A DNA stretch of 22,487 nucleotides from a virus, in the IMG/VR virus record IMGVR_UViG_3300033144_001509, positions 1-22,487 of that record; one strand, given 5' to 3'. The position numbers and the translations under genes are program-made. Each line of letters begins with the position of its first letter. Within the stretch, counting starts at the first letter, position 1. Below are positions 16,335 through 22,487 of this stretch, piece by piece. Below the pieces are notes generated by a model. It was not told where the DNA came from and made no database searches. It saw only the letters and a program-made list of their open reading frames with translations.

Positions 16335-17963
16335 ATGGCAACACAAGTTTTAAACAACGGTCTCTTCCTCAGAGACACTAATTACAAAGCTAGTTCTCAT
16401 GTTGATTCGTACCACTTAACTAATATGCTTGGTAACGCAGAGCCAATGGACATGGGTCCAGTGGATTTGTGGGCAATGACACAAAAGGTAGAAATGCCTT
16501 TGTATCAAATGGCATCTTTTGGTGGTAAGAATACAATCATGGTGGACAATGCTCGTGGGGAGTACAAATGGCAAACACCTATATCACAAGAATTACCTCA
16601 GATTGTAGGTGATGTGATATGTGGTGAGGGTAGAACAGTAGGTGCTGATGGTGTACCTTTTAAGATCAAATTATCTACAAGAGAATTTGGTCATGGAGAC
16701 ATCATTACATATGACAAGTACAATGGTCTAGAATTATACGTTACAGCTGATGATATTATTCAGTCAGGTGACGGATGGATTTATACCTGTGAACTTGTTA
16801 ATAACAATAGTTCTGCTACATTAGATGCTGATAAGTATTTAAAAATAGGTACTAAATTCTTTAGAAAAGGTTCTGCAAGAGGTGAGTACGGAGAAAGATT
16901 CTCTGATATTCAAGTAGGAACAGGATTTAGAGAATTCTATAACTTTGTTGGAGGTGCTGAAGCACATGTTCATTATTCAATTTCTTCTAGAGCAGATTTA
17001 ATGCTTAAAGGTGGAATGAATGCTGACGGTACTGTACCTGTAACAGAGATTTGGAGAAACTTTGATCAAAACTTAGATCCTTCTTTAGCTTCTATTGAAG
17101 ACATTGCATCAGTAATGGGTAAAGATTATGTTAAAAAAGCATTTGATAATGGTTCACTTTCTAGAACTTTCTTAACTGGAATGGAAGCTGCACACTTATC
17201 TAAAATTGCTAATGACATTGAGACTTACTTAATGTGGGGTAATGGAGGTAGAATTAAACAAGACGGACCGGATGATTTAAGATTATCAGTAGGTTTATGG
17301 AAACAATTAGATAACTCATTCAAAAGAGTATACAACAAGTCAGCATTTAGCTTGGATATGTTCAAAAATGAATTATATAACTTCTATGCTGGTAAAGTTG
17401 AATTTGATGGACCAGATCCAAAACGTCAGTTAATAGTTCAAACAGGTATTGGTGGTATGCAATTAGTTAATGCTGCAATTGCTGCTGAAGCAGGCGGAAT
17501 GACTGGTAACATGGTTACAAATGCTGATGCAATTGGAGCTGTAACAGGAAAAGGTATGGATCTAGGATTTGGATTTGCTTATACTAGTTACGTTATTCCT
17601 TTCTTAGCTAATGTTAAGTTTGTATTAAATCCAGCGTTTGATAACTTACATACTAATGACATTGAGAATCCATTAGTAGATGGTAGACCTTTATCTTCTT
17701 ATAGTTTCATCATTTTTGATGTAACTGACGAAGGAAGTGATAACATCCACTTATTAAAACTTTCTTGGGATAATGCATTGAAATGGTTCTATCAAAATGG
17801 AACTATGGATTACATGGGAAGAACTCAAGGTTTTGCATCATCAGGACACTTTAATGGTTACCGTGTAATGATGACACAAACAATGCCAGCTGTATGGGTG
17901 AAAGATCCAACTAAGGTTCTTAAGATTGTAATGAAGAATCCTGTAACAGGAGGTTCATTCTAA
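16335..17963 (+). CDS. Major capsid protein (probable HK97 fold)
   Basis: The 542-residue protein lies after the scaffold-like gene and before a strong hairpin terminator. It opens MATQVLNNGLFLRDTNYK. A beta-rich N-terminal part contains KIKLSTREFGHGDIIT and a possible insertion domain (about 130-190), then a long helix with FLTGMEAAHLSKIANDIETY (about 279-298), the spine-helix position of HK97-like proteins, and a C-terminal region ending MKNPVTGGSF. Length slightly exceeds the roughly 500 of crAss-like MCPs. Its 5' part uses more C-ending codons (AAC, TTC, CTC) than its neighbours, as expected for a highly expressed gene. The leader is A/T-only up to GTGAAAAATG, with no Shine-Dalgarno. Identity rests on synteny and overall style; there is no unique short motif. 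Confidence 0.83.
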   Translation: MATQVLNNGLFLRDTNYKASSHVDSYHLTNMLGNAEPMDMGPVDLWAMTQKVEMPLYQMASFGGKNTIMVDNARGEYKWQTPISQELPQIVGDVICGEGRTVGADGVPFKIKLSTREFGHGDIITYDKYNGLELYVTADDIIQSGDGWIYTCELVNNNSSATLDADKYLKIGTKFFRKGSARGEYGERFSDIQVGTGFREFYNFVGGAEAHVHYSISSRADLMLKGGMNADGTVPVTEIWRNFDQNLDPSLASIEDIASVMGKDYVKKAFDNGSLSRTFLTGMEAAHLSKIANDIETYLMWGNGGRIKQDGPDDLRLSVGLWKQLDNSFKRVYNKSAFSLDMFKNELYNFYAGKVEFDGPDPKRQLIVQTGIGGMQLVNAAIAAEAGGMTGNMVTNADAIGAVTGKGMDLGFGFAYTSYVIPFLANVKFVLNPAFDNLHTNDIENPLVDGRPLSSYSFIIFDVTDEGSDNIHLLKLSWDNALKWFYQNGTMDYMGRTQGFASSGHFNGYRVMMTQTMPAVWVKDPTKVLKIVMKNPVTGGSF

Positions 17964-17979
17964 TAATAACATGAGAGAA

Positions 17980-18000
17980 GGAGGAGCCTAGTGCTCCTCC
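17980..18000 (+). terminator. Hairpin terminator after the major capsid gene
   Basis: GGAGGAGC (17980-17987) and GCTCCTCC (17993-18000) form a perfect 8-bp GC-rich stem with a 5-base loop (CTAGT), followed by CTATTTCTTTT. It stands out in AT-rich DNA 17 bases after the MCP stop. The T tract is interrupted, so some read-through into the next gene is likely. Confidence 0.75.
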
Positions 18001-18046
18001 CTATTTCTTTTAAACCAATTAATAATTAAAAAAACCAGTAGAAATT

Positions 18047-19063
18047 ATGAGTACAAATGATTCAATAACAATTATAGAAAAATATCAGCAGGGTAAAAGT
18101 CATGCCATTGCTGTACGTCCATTTTTTGATGCACAAAGAGATAATATGGGCTTAGAAAAATACAAGATGACATTATTTGAGGGAGTATGGCACCATGAAG
18201 CTTTAACATGTTTAGAGAGAAACGGTGTAACAAGATATGTAACAGGTTTAAATGAATTTGCACCTGAAGTAAAAATGTTATCTCCTGAAAAGAAAGAAGC
18301 AAAAATAAAAGAAATTAGAACAGTGGTTTGTCAACTTGAAAAAGAATTAGCTGCAAATGTAATTGATCCAGAGGATAAAGACTTTTGGTCAAAGGTTCAA
18401 GTATTACAACCAAACAACAATAAATTTTGGGATAAAATATTACTTAAATGTAGTAATGATCCTCTTTATTTAGATCCAGTAAAAGATCCTTTTGATTTAA
18501 TTAAACTATATGCTATTGAAGCAGGAGGGTTTTCAATAGTTGCTAAAAGTCTTGAAGATGCAAAGGCAAAAGGTAGTAGATTTTATTTAGATAAAGTTAA
18601 AGAAACAACAGGTACAAGAACAAAATTATCTAAGATAAGAAATAGAGCTCTTGCATCATTGCAGAATTTATATGATACTGATACAACAAAATTATTATAT
18701 GTAACTAAAGTTATTCATAATAATAGTACAGAATATCTTCACAGTACCCCTATTGATGTACTATATGAAGAGATGGATGCATTTATTAATGGAGAACGCC
18801 ATGATACATCAAAAAAGAGAGCTGCAGAAGAATTTATAAAAGTATCCGGTTCATCAATGGAAGATTTAAAAATTAGAGCATTAATTAAAGATTGTTTAAC
18901 TAATAACCTAATGAAAACTAAATCTGATGGATTTATTGTTGATAAATATTCTGGTGATCAATTAGGGAAGAGACCTCTTGAGGTTCTTGAATTCCTAAAA
19001 GATCCTAAGAATGATGATATATTAACAAGATATATGAATGAAATTGAACCTATTTGGAATTAG
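18047..19063 (+). CDS. Head-region protein of unknown function after MCP
   Basis: This 338-residue, mostly helical, charged protein lies just after the MCP terminator and 3 bases before the probable connector gene. Visible features are an N-terminal GKSHAIAVRPFFDAQRDNMG, a helix LSPEKKEAKIKEIRTVVCQLEKEL (about 85-108), DPFDLIKLYAIEAGGFSIVAKSLEDA (about 148-173) and a C-terminal LEVLEFLKDPKNDDI. No enzyme motif is evident. Proteins in this place in phages are often head-completion, decoration or assembly factors. No promoter of its own is clear, so it is probably expressed by read-through past the hairpin. The leader ACCAATTAATAATTAAAA resembles the one before the scaffold-like gene. Confidence 0.8.
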   Translation: MSTNDSITIIEKYQQGKSHAIAVRPFFDAQRDNMGLEKYKMTLFEGVWHHEALTCLERNGVTRYVTGLNEFAPEVKMLSPEKKEAKIKEIRTVVCQLEKELAANVIDPEDKDFWSKVQVLQPNNNKFWDKILLKCSNDPLYLDPVKDPFDLIKLYAIEAGGFSIVAKSLEDAKAKGSRFYLDKVKETTGTRTKLSKIRNRALASLQNLYDTDTTKLLYVTKVIHNNSTEYLHSTPIDVLYEEMDAFINGERHDTSKKRAAEEFIKVSGSSMEDLKIRALIKDCLTNNLMKTKSDGFIVDKYSGDQLGKRPLEVLEFLKDPKNDDILTRYMNEIEPIWN

Positions 19064-19066
19064 ACA

Positions 19067-19768
19067 ATGAATAATGCTACACTACAAATAAAGTTTACAC
19101 AAAGGTTAAACAAACTAGCCAGTAATGACTATGATAATATAGAGTGTTGGCAAATTATTGAAGCTTTTAATAAAGCACAGATTGAGTGGTGTAGGAGACA
19201 ACTTCATGGTAATAATATGTATAAGGAAGGGGATGAGGCATCTAAGCGTAGAATAGATGATCTCCAACCTTTACTTACTAATCAAATATTAATTGGTCCT
19301 TCAAATAGTGAATATTTTAAAGGAACAAATTTTCCATCTAACTATTTGGAATACAAGAGAGTAAGTACAGATGCAACTAATGAATGTTGTAAAGATCCCA
19401 GATCAATGACAGTTTATTTAGCAGAGGAAGCTAATATAGATATTATAATGAGAGATCCTCTTAAGAGACCAGACTTTGAATGGGGTGAAACATTTTGCAC
19501 ATTACATGCAAATAATATAAAGATATATAGAAGAGATTTTGATATTGTAGATCCTGTATTAACATTTTATAGAAAGCCAAGAAATATTGAAATATTAGGA
19601 TGTATAGATCCATATACACAAGTTGCTACTGTAGCAGATATAGAATGTGAATTTAAAGATGATATAGCAGAACTTATCATTGATGAAGCTGTAGCAATCA
19701 TTGCTGGAGATATTGATGCTGTAAATCAGTACATTAGAGGATCACAATATGCAGAAAAAAATAATTAA
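19067..19768 (+). CDS. Probable head-tail connector (neck ring) protein
   Basis: The 233-residue protein starts three bases after the previous stop. Residues about 10-45 are helical (NKLASNDYDNIECWQIIEAFNKAQIEWCRRQL), a beta-rich middle contains VLTFYRKPRNIEILG (about 164-178), and the end is a helix, DDIAELIIDEAVAIIAGDI (about 200-218). The helix-strand-helix layout, with a C-terminal helix rich in Glu, Ile and Ala, resembles head-tail adaptors that dock beneath the portal (P22 gp4-like or ring proteins). It has seven cysteines, more than the capsid genes upstream. The connector call is inferred from layout and position; the fold has not been tested. Confidence 0.68.
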   Translation: MNNATLQIKFTQRLNKLASNDYDNIECWQIIEAFNKAQIEWCRRQLHGNNMYKEGDEASKRRIDDLQPLLTNQILIGPSNSEYFKGTNFPSNYLEYKRVSTDATNECCKDPRSMTVYLAEEANIDIIMRDPLKRPDFEWGETFCTLHANNIKIYRRDFDIVDPVLTFYRKPRNIEILGCIDPYTQVATVADIECEFKDDIAELIIDEAVAIIAGDIDAVNQYIRGSQYAEKNN

Positions 19769-19771
19769 CAA

Positions 19772-19803
19772 TTTGTTTACTTGGTAAATAAGTTGTATAT
19801 TAT
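19772..19803 (+). promoter_or_regulatory. Promoter for the cysteine-rich virion gene
   Basis: TTTG (19772-19775) is followed 20 bases later by TATATTAT (19796-19803); spacing and first element match the Bacteroidota form, while the -7 box deviates at its last two bases. TTGTATATTAT (19793-19803) recurs exactly at 21101-21111. A GTATAT/ATATAC inverted repeat overlaps the box. Confidence 0.5.
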
Positions 19804-19810
19804 ATTATAT

Positions 19811-19913
19811 ACAAGGATGCGGGTTCAGGTTTGACTCCCTTCATTCTGGTGAAGTAAAGTCATTCTGTTTGTAAATTAATAAAGTCCTCTGATAGAAAAG
19901 GGGCATTATAAAA
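19811..19913 (+). promoter_or_regulatory. Structured 5' leader with alternative hairpins
   Basis: This is the longest intergenic gap (19769-19913) and its leader is GC-richer than its surroundings. AGGATG (19814-19819) can pair with CATTCT (19842-19847), enclosing GGG/CCC (19821-19823 with 19837-19839). A competing hairpin, CTTCA/TGAAG (19839-19854), uses the same CATTCT bases. TCATTCTG is directly repeated at 19841 and 19860. GTCCT with GGGGC can pair near the ATG. It may control stability or translation of an abundant protein; no known riboswitch class is recognised. Confidence 0.42.
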
Positions 19914-21023
19914 ATGAGTTATTTTAATCACGCTTATAGAAAAAGCATGTTAGCAACAGGTGTTGCTGCAAAAGCAGCTGCCACAAGTACATTTGGTGCT
20001 GGTGTTGTAGGTATTGTAGATGCGTCTACTTACCTAGCATATGATCCAGCTGCAACAGTACTTGCTGGAGACGTTTTACTTGTACAAGGAAACTACAATA
20101 CTGTAGACACTATTGGAGGTAATCCTCTTCATGGTGGATATTCTGAGTCAATTAAATCTAAAATTATTAAACCTAAGTTCATAACAAAAGTATGGACACA
20201 AGATTGTACTGATGCTTGTGCTGCTGCTGATGTTACTGTAACTGTGGCAGACACATGTTTTCCATGTGGTTCACATCCTCAATTAAGAATTGATCTTAAA
20301 GGTGATAATATAATGAGGTTCTTAGGAAGAAACAATTATTTTATTGCTGATTTAACAGGATGTTGTGCAGCAGGAACAGGTAATTTTACAGGAGTAGAAG
20401 TTACTGAAGGTTGGAGAGATGCTATTAATAATGATCCAACAATTAGTCCTTTTGTTACTGCATCAGCTGCTGCTGGAGTATTAACACTTTCTTTAGCATG
20501 TCCAGATGAAACTGCATTTGATAATTGTTCATTTGATACTAGAGACTGGTATGGAACAACTCCTATCACTATGCTAGTTAATGGAGTTGATGATGATGGA
20601 GATGCTTGTACAGATTTCTGTGGTGTTATCAATAAAAATGAAGTTACAACTATGCCAGCTGAAACAAGTGGTGAAACAGTATTGAGAGATCTTATCTTAG
20701 ATGGAAGATACCGTCAAGATGGTGGTCATAACCAAGGTAATAAAGATTCTGCTAGATTTAGAGACATTGAAGGTGGAGATACTTTAATTGCTGCAGTTAA
20801 TAGAGCTGCATATTATAAGATGTATTATGTACAGCATACTGTGCCTCGTTACAATAATCCAACTGGAGTATTTGATAATGATCAATATGTAGTTTCAGTT
20901 GCTGTTGATTGTACTGAGACTGACTTAAAAACCTATATGGATGTTATATGGGGAGCATTAGCAGCTAGTTGTGCTGTATGTAGTCCTGTTGATCAAGATT
21001 GTCCTACACAGGAAGAAAGATAA
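19914..21023 (+). CDS. Cysteine-rich abundant virion protein (inferred), unknown family
   Basis: The 369-residue product has 14 cysteines, several in pairs (DCTDAC, CFPC, GCC, ACTDFC, CAVC). The first 45 residues are Ala/Gly/Thr-rich (AAKAAATSTFGAGVVGIVDA); the rest is beta-rich with many Gly and Asp, including the acidic VDDDGDACTD at about 226-235. It has no signal peptide of standard form. A promoter, a structured leader and a strong intrinsic terminator isolate it as a single-gene unit, which suggests high, separate expression, as for a decoration, tail or fibre protein. Cysteines may bind metal or lock a virion shell after lysis; the cytoplasm normally keeps them reduced. I do not recognise the family. 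Confidence 0.8.
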   Translation: MSYFNHAYRKSMLATGVAAKAAATSTFGAGVVGIVDASTYLAYDPAATVLAGDVLLVQGNYNTVDTIGGNPLHGGYSESIKSKIIKPKFITKVWTQDCTDACAAADVTVTVADTCFPCGSHPQLRIDLKGDNIMRFLGRNNYFIADLTGCCAAGTGNFTGVEVTEGWRDAINNDPTISPFVTASAAAGVLTLSLACPDETAFDNCSFDTRDWYGTTPITMLVNGVDDDGDACTDFCGVINKNEVTTMPAETSGETVLRDLILDGRYRQDGGHNQGNKDSARFRDIEGGDTLIAAVNRAAYYKMYYVQHTVPRYNNPTGVFDNDQYVVSVAVDCTETDLKTYMDVIWGALAASCAVCSPVDQDCPTQEER

Positions 21024-21046
21024 GAATTATCTTATAATTAATTACT

Positions 21047-21079
21047 AAAAGGGATGGGATTAAGTTCCCATCCTTTTTT
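21047..21079 (+). terminator. Strong intrinsic terminator after the cysteine-rich gene
   Basis: GGATGGGA (21052-21059) pairs perfectly with TCCCATCC (21066-21073) around the loop TTAAGT, and the stem extends through A/U pairs (AAAAG with TTTTT) into a run of six T. This is a textbook intrinsic terminator and, because of the A tract, may work in both directions. Confidence 0.9.
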
Positions 21080-21094
21080 GTTTTATATATGAAG

Positions 21095-21111
21095 CTTTTT
21101 TTGTATATTAT
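21095..21111 (+). promoter_or_regulatory. Candidate promoter before the 21149 gene
   Basis: CTTTTTTTGTAT (21095-21106) is identical to 3926-3937, and TTGTATATTAT (21101-21111) is identical to 19793-19803. It lies between a strong terminator and the next ATG, where a promoter is required. TTTG at 21077-21080 lies 23 bases upstream of TATATTAT, slightly longer than the usual spacing. Confidence 0.5.
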
Positions 21112-21148
21112 TAATAGGTAGTAATATATACTCAAAATAAAAAATAAT

Positions 21149-21694
21149 ATGGCGGCAAAACACATACTCAGTTTAGAATCATTCTTTGTTTCTAATCCAG
21201 AAATTTTTCATTTAAAAGACACAAGTCAATATGCTGATAATCTTAATATTGATTGTCCCGAATTACTTATAACTGCACCAGGTTATAATACACCAGCATT
21301 AATTGAAGTTCAACCTGGTTTTGACTTATCTATTAATGCATGTTCATTAAATATTCAATCAGCAGATTGTAACTCTACAAGGGTAGATATTCCAGATGGA
21401 ATTTACATTGTAAGATATAGTGTAGCTCCAAATGATAAGGTATATGTTGAATATAACATGTTAAGAACAACATCTTTAATGAATATGTATTATGATAAGA
21501 TGTGTGCTATTGATGTGAGTCCTTGTGAACCTTCTTCTGAGAAAAAAGCATTAATGGATGATATGGGATTTATTAGAACATTAATTGATGCAGCAAAATC
21601 AAAAGTAGAATATTGTGGTAGTCCTAGTCAAGGTATGGAACTTTTTGAATTTGCCAAAAGAAAACTAGAAAAAATAACATGCCCAACATGTTAA
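21149..21694 (+). CDS. Small cysteine-containing structural-region protein, unknown
   Basis: The 181-residue product appears to have two parts. A beta-rich N-terminal domain (about 1-110) contains LLITAPGYNTP and IPDGIYIVRYSVAPNDKVYVEYN; a helical C-terminal part (about 130-181) contains FIRTLIDAAKSKVEYC and FEFAKRKLEKITC. It has eight cysteines, ending in CPTC. A beta domain followed by helices beside neck and tail genes could suit a tail-completion or fibre-adaptor protein, but no family is certain. It starts a new transcription unit after the strong terminator, with the leader AAAAATAAT before ATG, and is followed at 24 bases by a tiny zinc-finger-like gene. Confidence 0.78.
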   Translation: MAAKHILSLESFFVSNPEIFHLKDTSQYADNLNIDCPELLITAPGYNTPALIEVQPGFDLSINACSLNIQSADCNSTRVDIPDGIYIVRYSVAPNDKVYVEYNMLRTTSLMNMYYDKMCAIDVSPCEPSSEKKALMDDMGFIRTLIDAAKSKVEYCGSPSQGMELFEFAKRKLEKITCPTC

Positions 21695-21718
21695 TAAACC
21701 AAAAAAAAACTAAATAAT

Positions 21719-21835
21719 ATGGCTAATTGTGCACATTGTAGAAAACCCTTTACCTGTGGTTGTCAAAAAACAAAAACATCTGACGGTAGAACAGTTCATA
21801 AAGGTTGTAGATCTGCAGCAGAGAAAAAGAAATAA
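21719..21835 (+). CDS. 38-residue zinc-knuckle microprotein
   Basis: This short gene begins MANCAHCRKPFTCGCQK and ends in Lys-rich sequence. Cysteines at 4, 7, 13, 15 and 30 (C-x2-C-x5-C-x-C, then HKGC with His27) fit a single zinc site. The start has the same AAATAAT leader and ATGGC context as its neighbours, and its stop shares one base with the next ATG (TAATG), which strongly supports it as real. A structural zinc protein or assembly adaptor is plausible; the function is unknown. Confidence 0.75.
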   Translation: MANCAHCRKPFTCGCQKTKTSDGRTVHKGCRSAAEKKK

Positions 21836-22487
21836 TGAAAAACTGTACAAATAAGGATTATAATATCAAGAAGATTGAGATAGAACGTAACTTTGCTGAT
21901 GATGTCTTTAAGAAGTATAGATATAAAAGATATGGTATTGGTAATTGCTGTGGTAGTGATTTTGACGATAATGTAAACAAGAAAGCTCTTTGTGATTATG
22001 ATGATAATCAATTAATTACATACACTGATATTACAGTTACATCAGAAATATATACTCCACCTGAAGGTGGTGCTGAGGATGATCCTAATAAACCTGACTG
22101 GGTTAATGCACTTTGTGGTATGGATCATGATGAAGTTCAGATATATTTTTATTATGATGCAACATCATTAGGTATACCAGAAACTATTGCTGCATATACA
22201 GCTGCTCAAGCATGGGTAGATAATATTAAACAAGATAATGATGGACCTGAATACATAAACTGTACTAATATAGAAGAGAATAGTATTGAGTCATATCATA
22301 CAACAGTATTTGGAGAAAGATGGTTAGATTGGGCAACATCTGCAATGACAGGAGCATTTAATAATTCAGGAAGTTGTGGTGGTAATGGTACTGTTGATAT
22401 TAATGGTGCTGGTTGTGTTACAGGAACTGCTGTAAATGTAGATCCTATTCCATCAAGAAATTTTGGTATAAATGATTGTGGTAGTGC
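21835..22487 (+). CDS. Cysteine-rich protein, possible vWA-like region (3'-partial)
   Basis: The frame is open from ATG 21835 to the window end (217 complete codons), so the C-terminus is missing. The N-terminus is basic (KKYRYKRYG) with NCC at about 37-39. VQIYFYYDATSLGIPETIAAYTAA (from about residue 101; Asp108) resembles the first strand, metal-site loop and helix of von Willebrand A-like domains, but the loop D-A-T-S-L lacks the full D-x-S-x-S. TTVFGERWLDW follows at about 155-165 and then a Gly/Asn/Cys-rich stretch. There are at least nine cysteines. A large tail or fibre protein is the likeliest role by position; the vWA comparison is weak. Confidence 0.72.
   Translation, partial: MKNCTNKDYNIKKIEIERNFADDVFKKYRYKRYGIGNCCGSDFDDNVNKKALCDYDDNQLITYTDITVTSEIYTPPEGGAEDDPNKPDWVNALCGMDHDEVQIYFYYDATSLGIPETIAAYTAAQAWVDNIKQDNDGPEYINCTNIEENSIESYHTTVFGERWLDWATSAMTGAFNNSGSCGGNGTVDINGAGCVTGTAVNVDPIPSRNFGINDCGS

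Noticed and set aside
17971-17991. Mini-ORF ATGAGAGAAGG... ending in TAG after MCP
   Set aside because: Six codons lying in the terminator stem; explained by the hairpin.
5284-19063. TAG stop recoding, as in some crAss-like phages
   Set aside because: TAG ends genes at 5286, 14888 and 19063 at natural gene borders, and long genes contain no in-frame TAG.
19820-19839. A tRNA T-arm-like string (GGGTTCA...GACTCCC)
   Set aside because: The flanks do not form a T stem of five pairs, and no D arm, anticodon arm or acceptor stem of the right spacing is present upstream.
20336-20632. 98-residue antisense ORF inside the cysteine-rich gene
   Set aside because: It lies wholly opposite a well-supported gene and shows no domain or start context.

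Overview
The window is an AT-rich, gene-dense stretch with every supportable gene on the + strand, short or overlapping junctions, and the structural order of a tailed double-stranded DNA phage: large terminase, portal, scaffold-like protein, major capsid protein, then head-tail connection proteins. Three things point to a host in the Bacteroidota. Start codons have A-rich leaders with no Shine-Dalgarno sequence. At least one intergenic gap carries the Bacteroidota promoter form TTTG-N21-TAnnTTTG. The set of terminase, long portal, IHF/HU-like protein and head block resembles crAss-like phages (Crassvirales) and related large phages of Bacteroidota. The crAss-like assignment is family-level inference; no search was run. 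The standard code fits: TAA, TAG and TGA all act as stops, with no sign of TAG recoding.

Layout. Positions 2-3484 hold the 3' part of a very large multidomain protein with an HEFTH zincin motif and a LysM-like domain. Positions 3546-6009 hold six small genes: a UVR-like helical protein with a 15-A run, a coiled-coil protein, a YkuD-like (L,D-transpeptidase-fold) candidate lysin, a winged-helix-like protein, an IHF/HU-like protein and a cysteine-rich zinc protein. Positions 5990-9050 form an enzyme island: a class I methyltransferase, a PD-(D/E)XK (RecB-type) nuclease, an 85-residue orphan, a second methyltransferase and a glycosyltransferase. Positions 9052-9861 hold a conserved-looking unknown and a GroES-like co-chaperonin. 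Positions 9854-17963 are the packaging and capsid core: TerL, a possible 35-residue ORF, portal, scaffold-like protein and MCP, closed by a hairpin terminator. Positions 18047-19768 hold two probable head-completion or connector genes. Positions 19914-22487 encode strikingly cysteine-rich proteins. The first of these looks monocistronic, with its own promoter, a structured leader and a strong terminator.

How the genes may work together: TerL, portal, scaffold and MCP build and fill the procapsid; the GroES-like protein probably helps the host chaperonin fold capsid protein; the 18047 and 19067 products probably finish the neck; the cysteine-rich proteins probably decorate the head or form tail parts. 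The methyltransferase/glycosyltransferase island may make or alter a glycan on the virion or host. No tRNA, CRISPR, insertion sequence or integrase is visible. No gene-free stretch exceeds 300 bases; the longest gaps are 19769-19913, 21024-21148 and 14889-15002, each described below.
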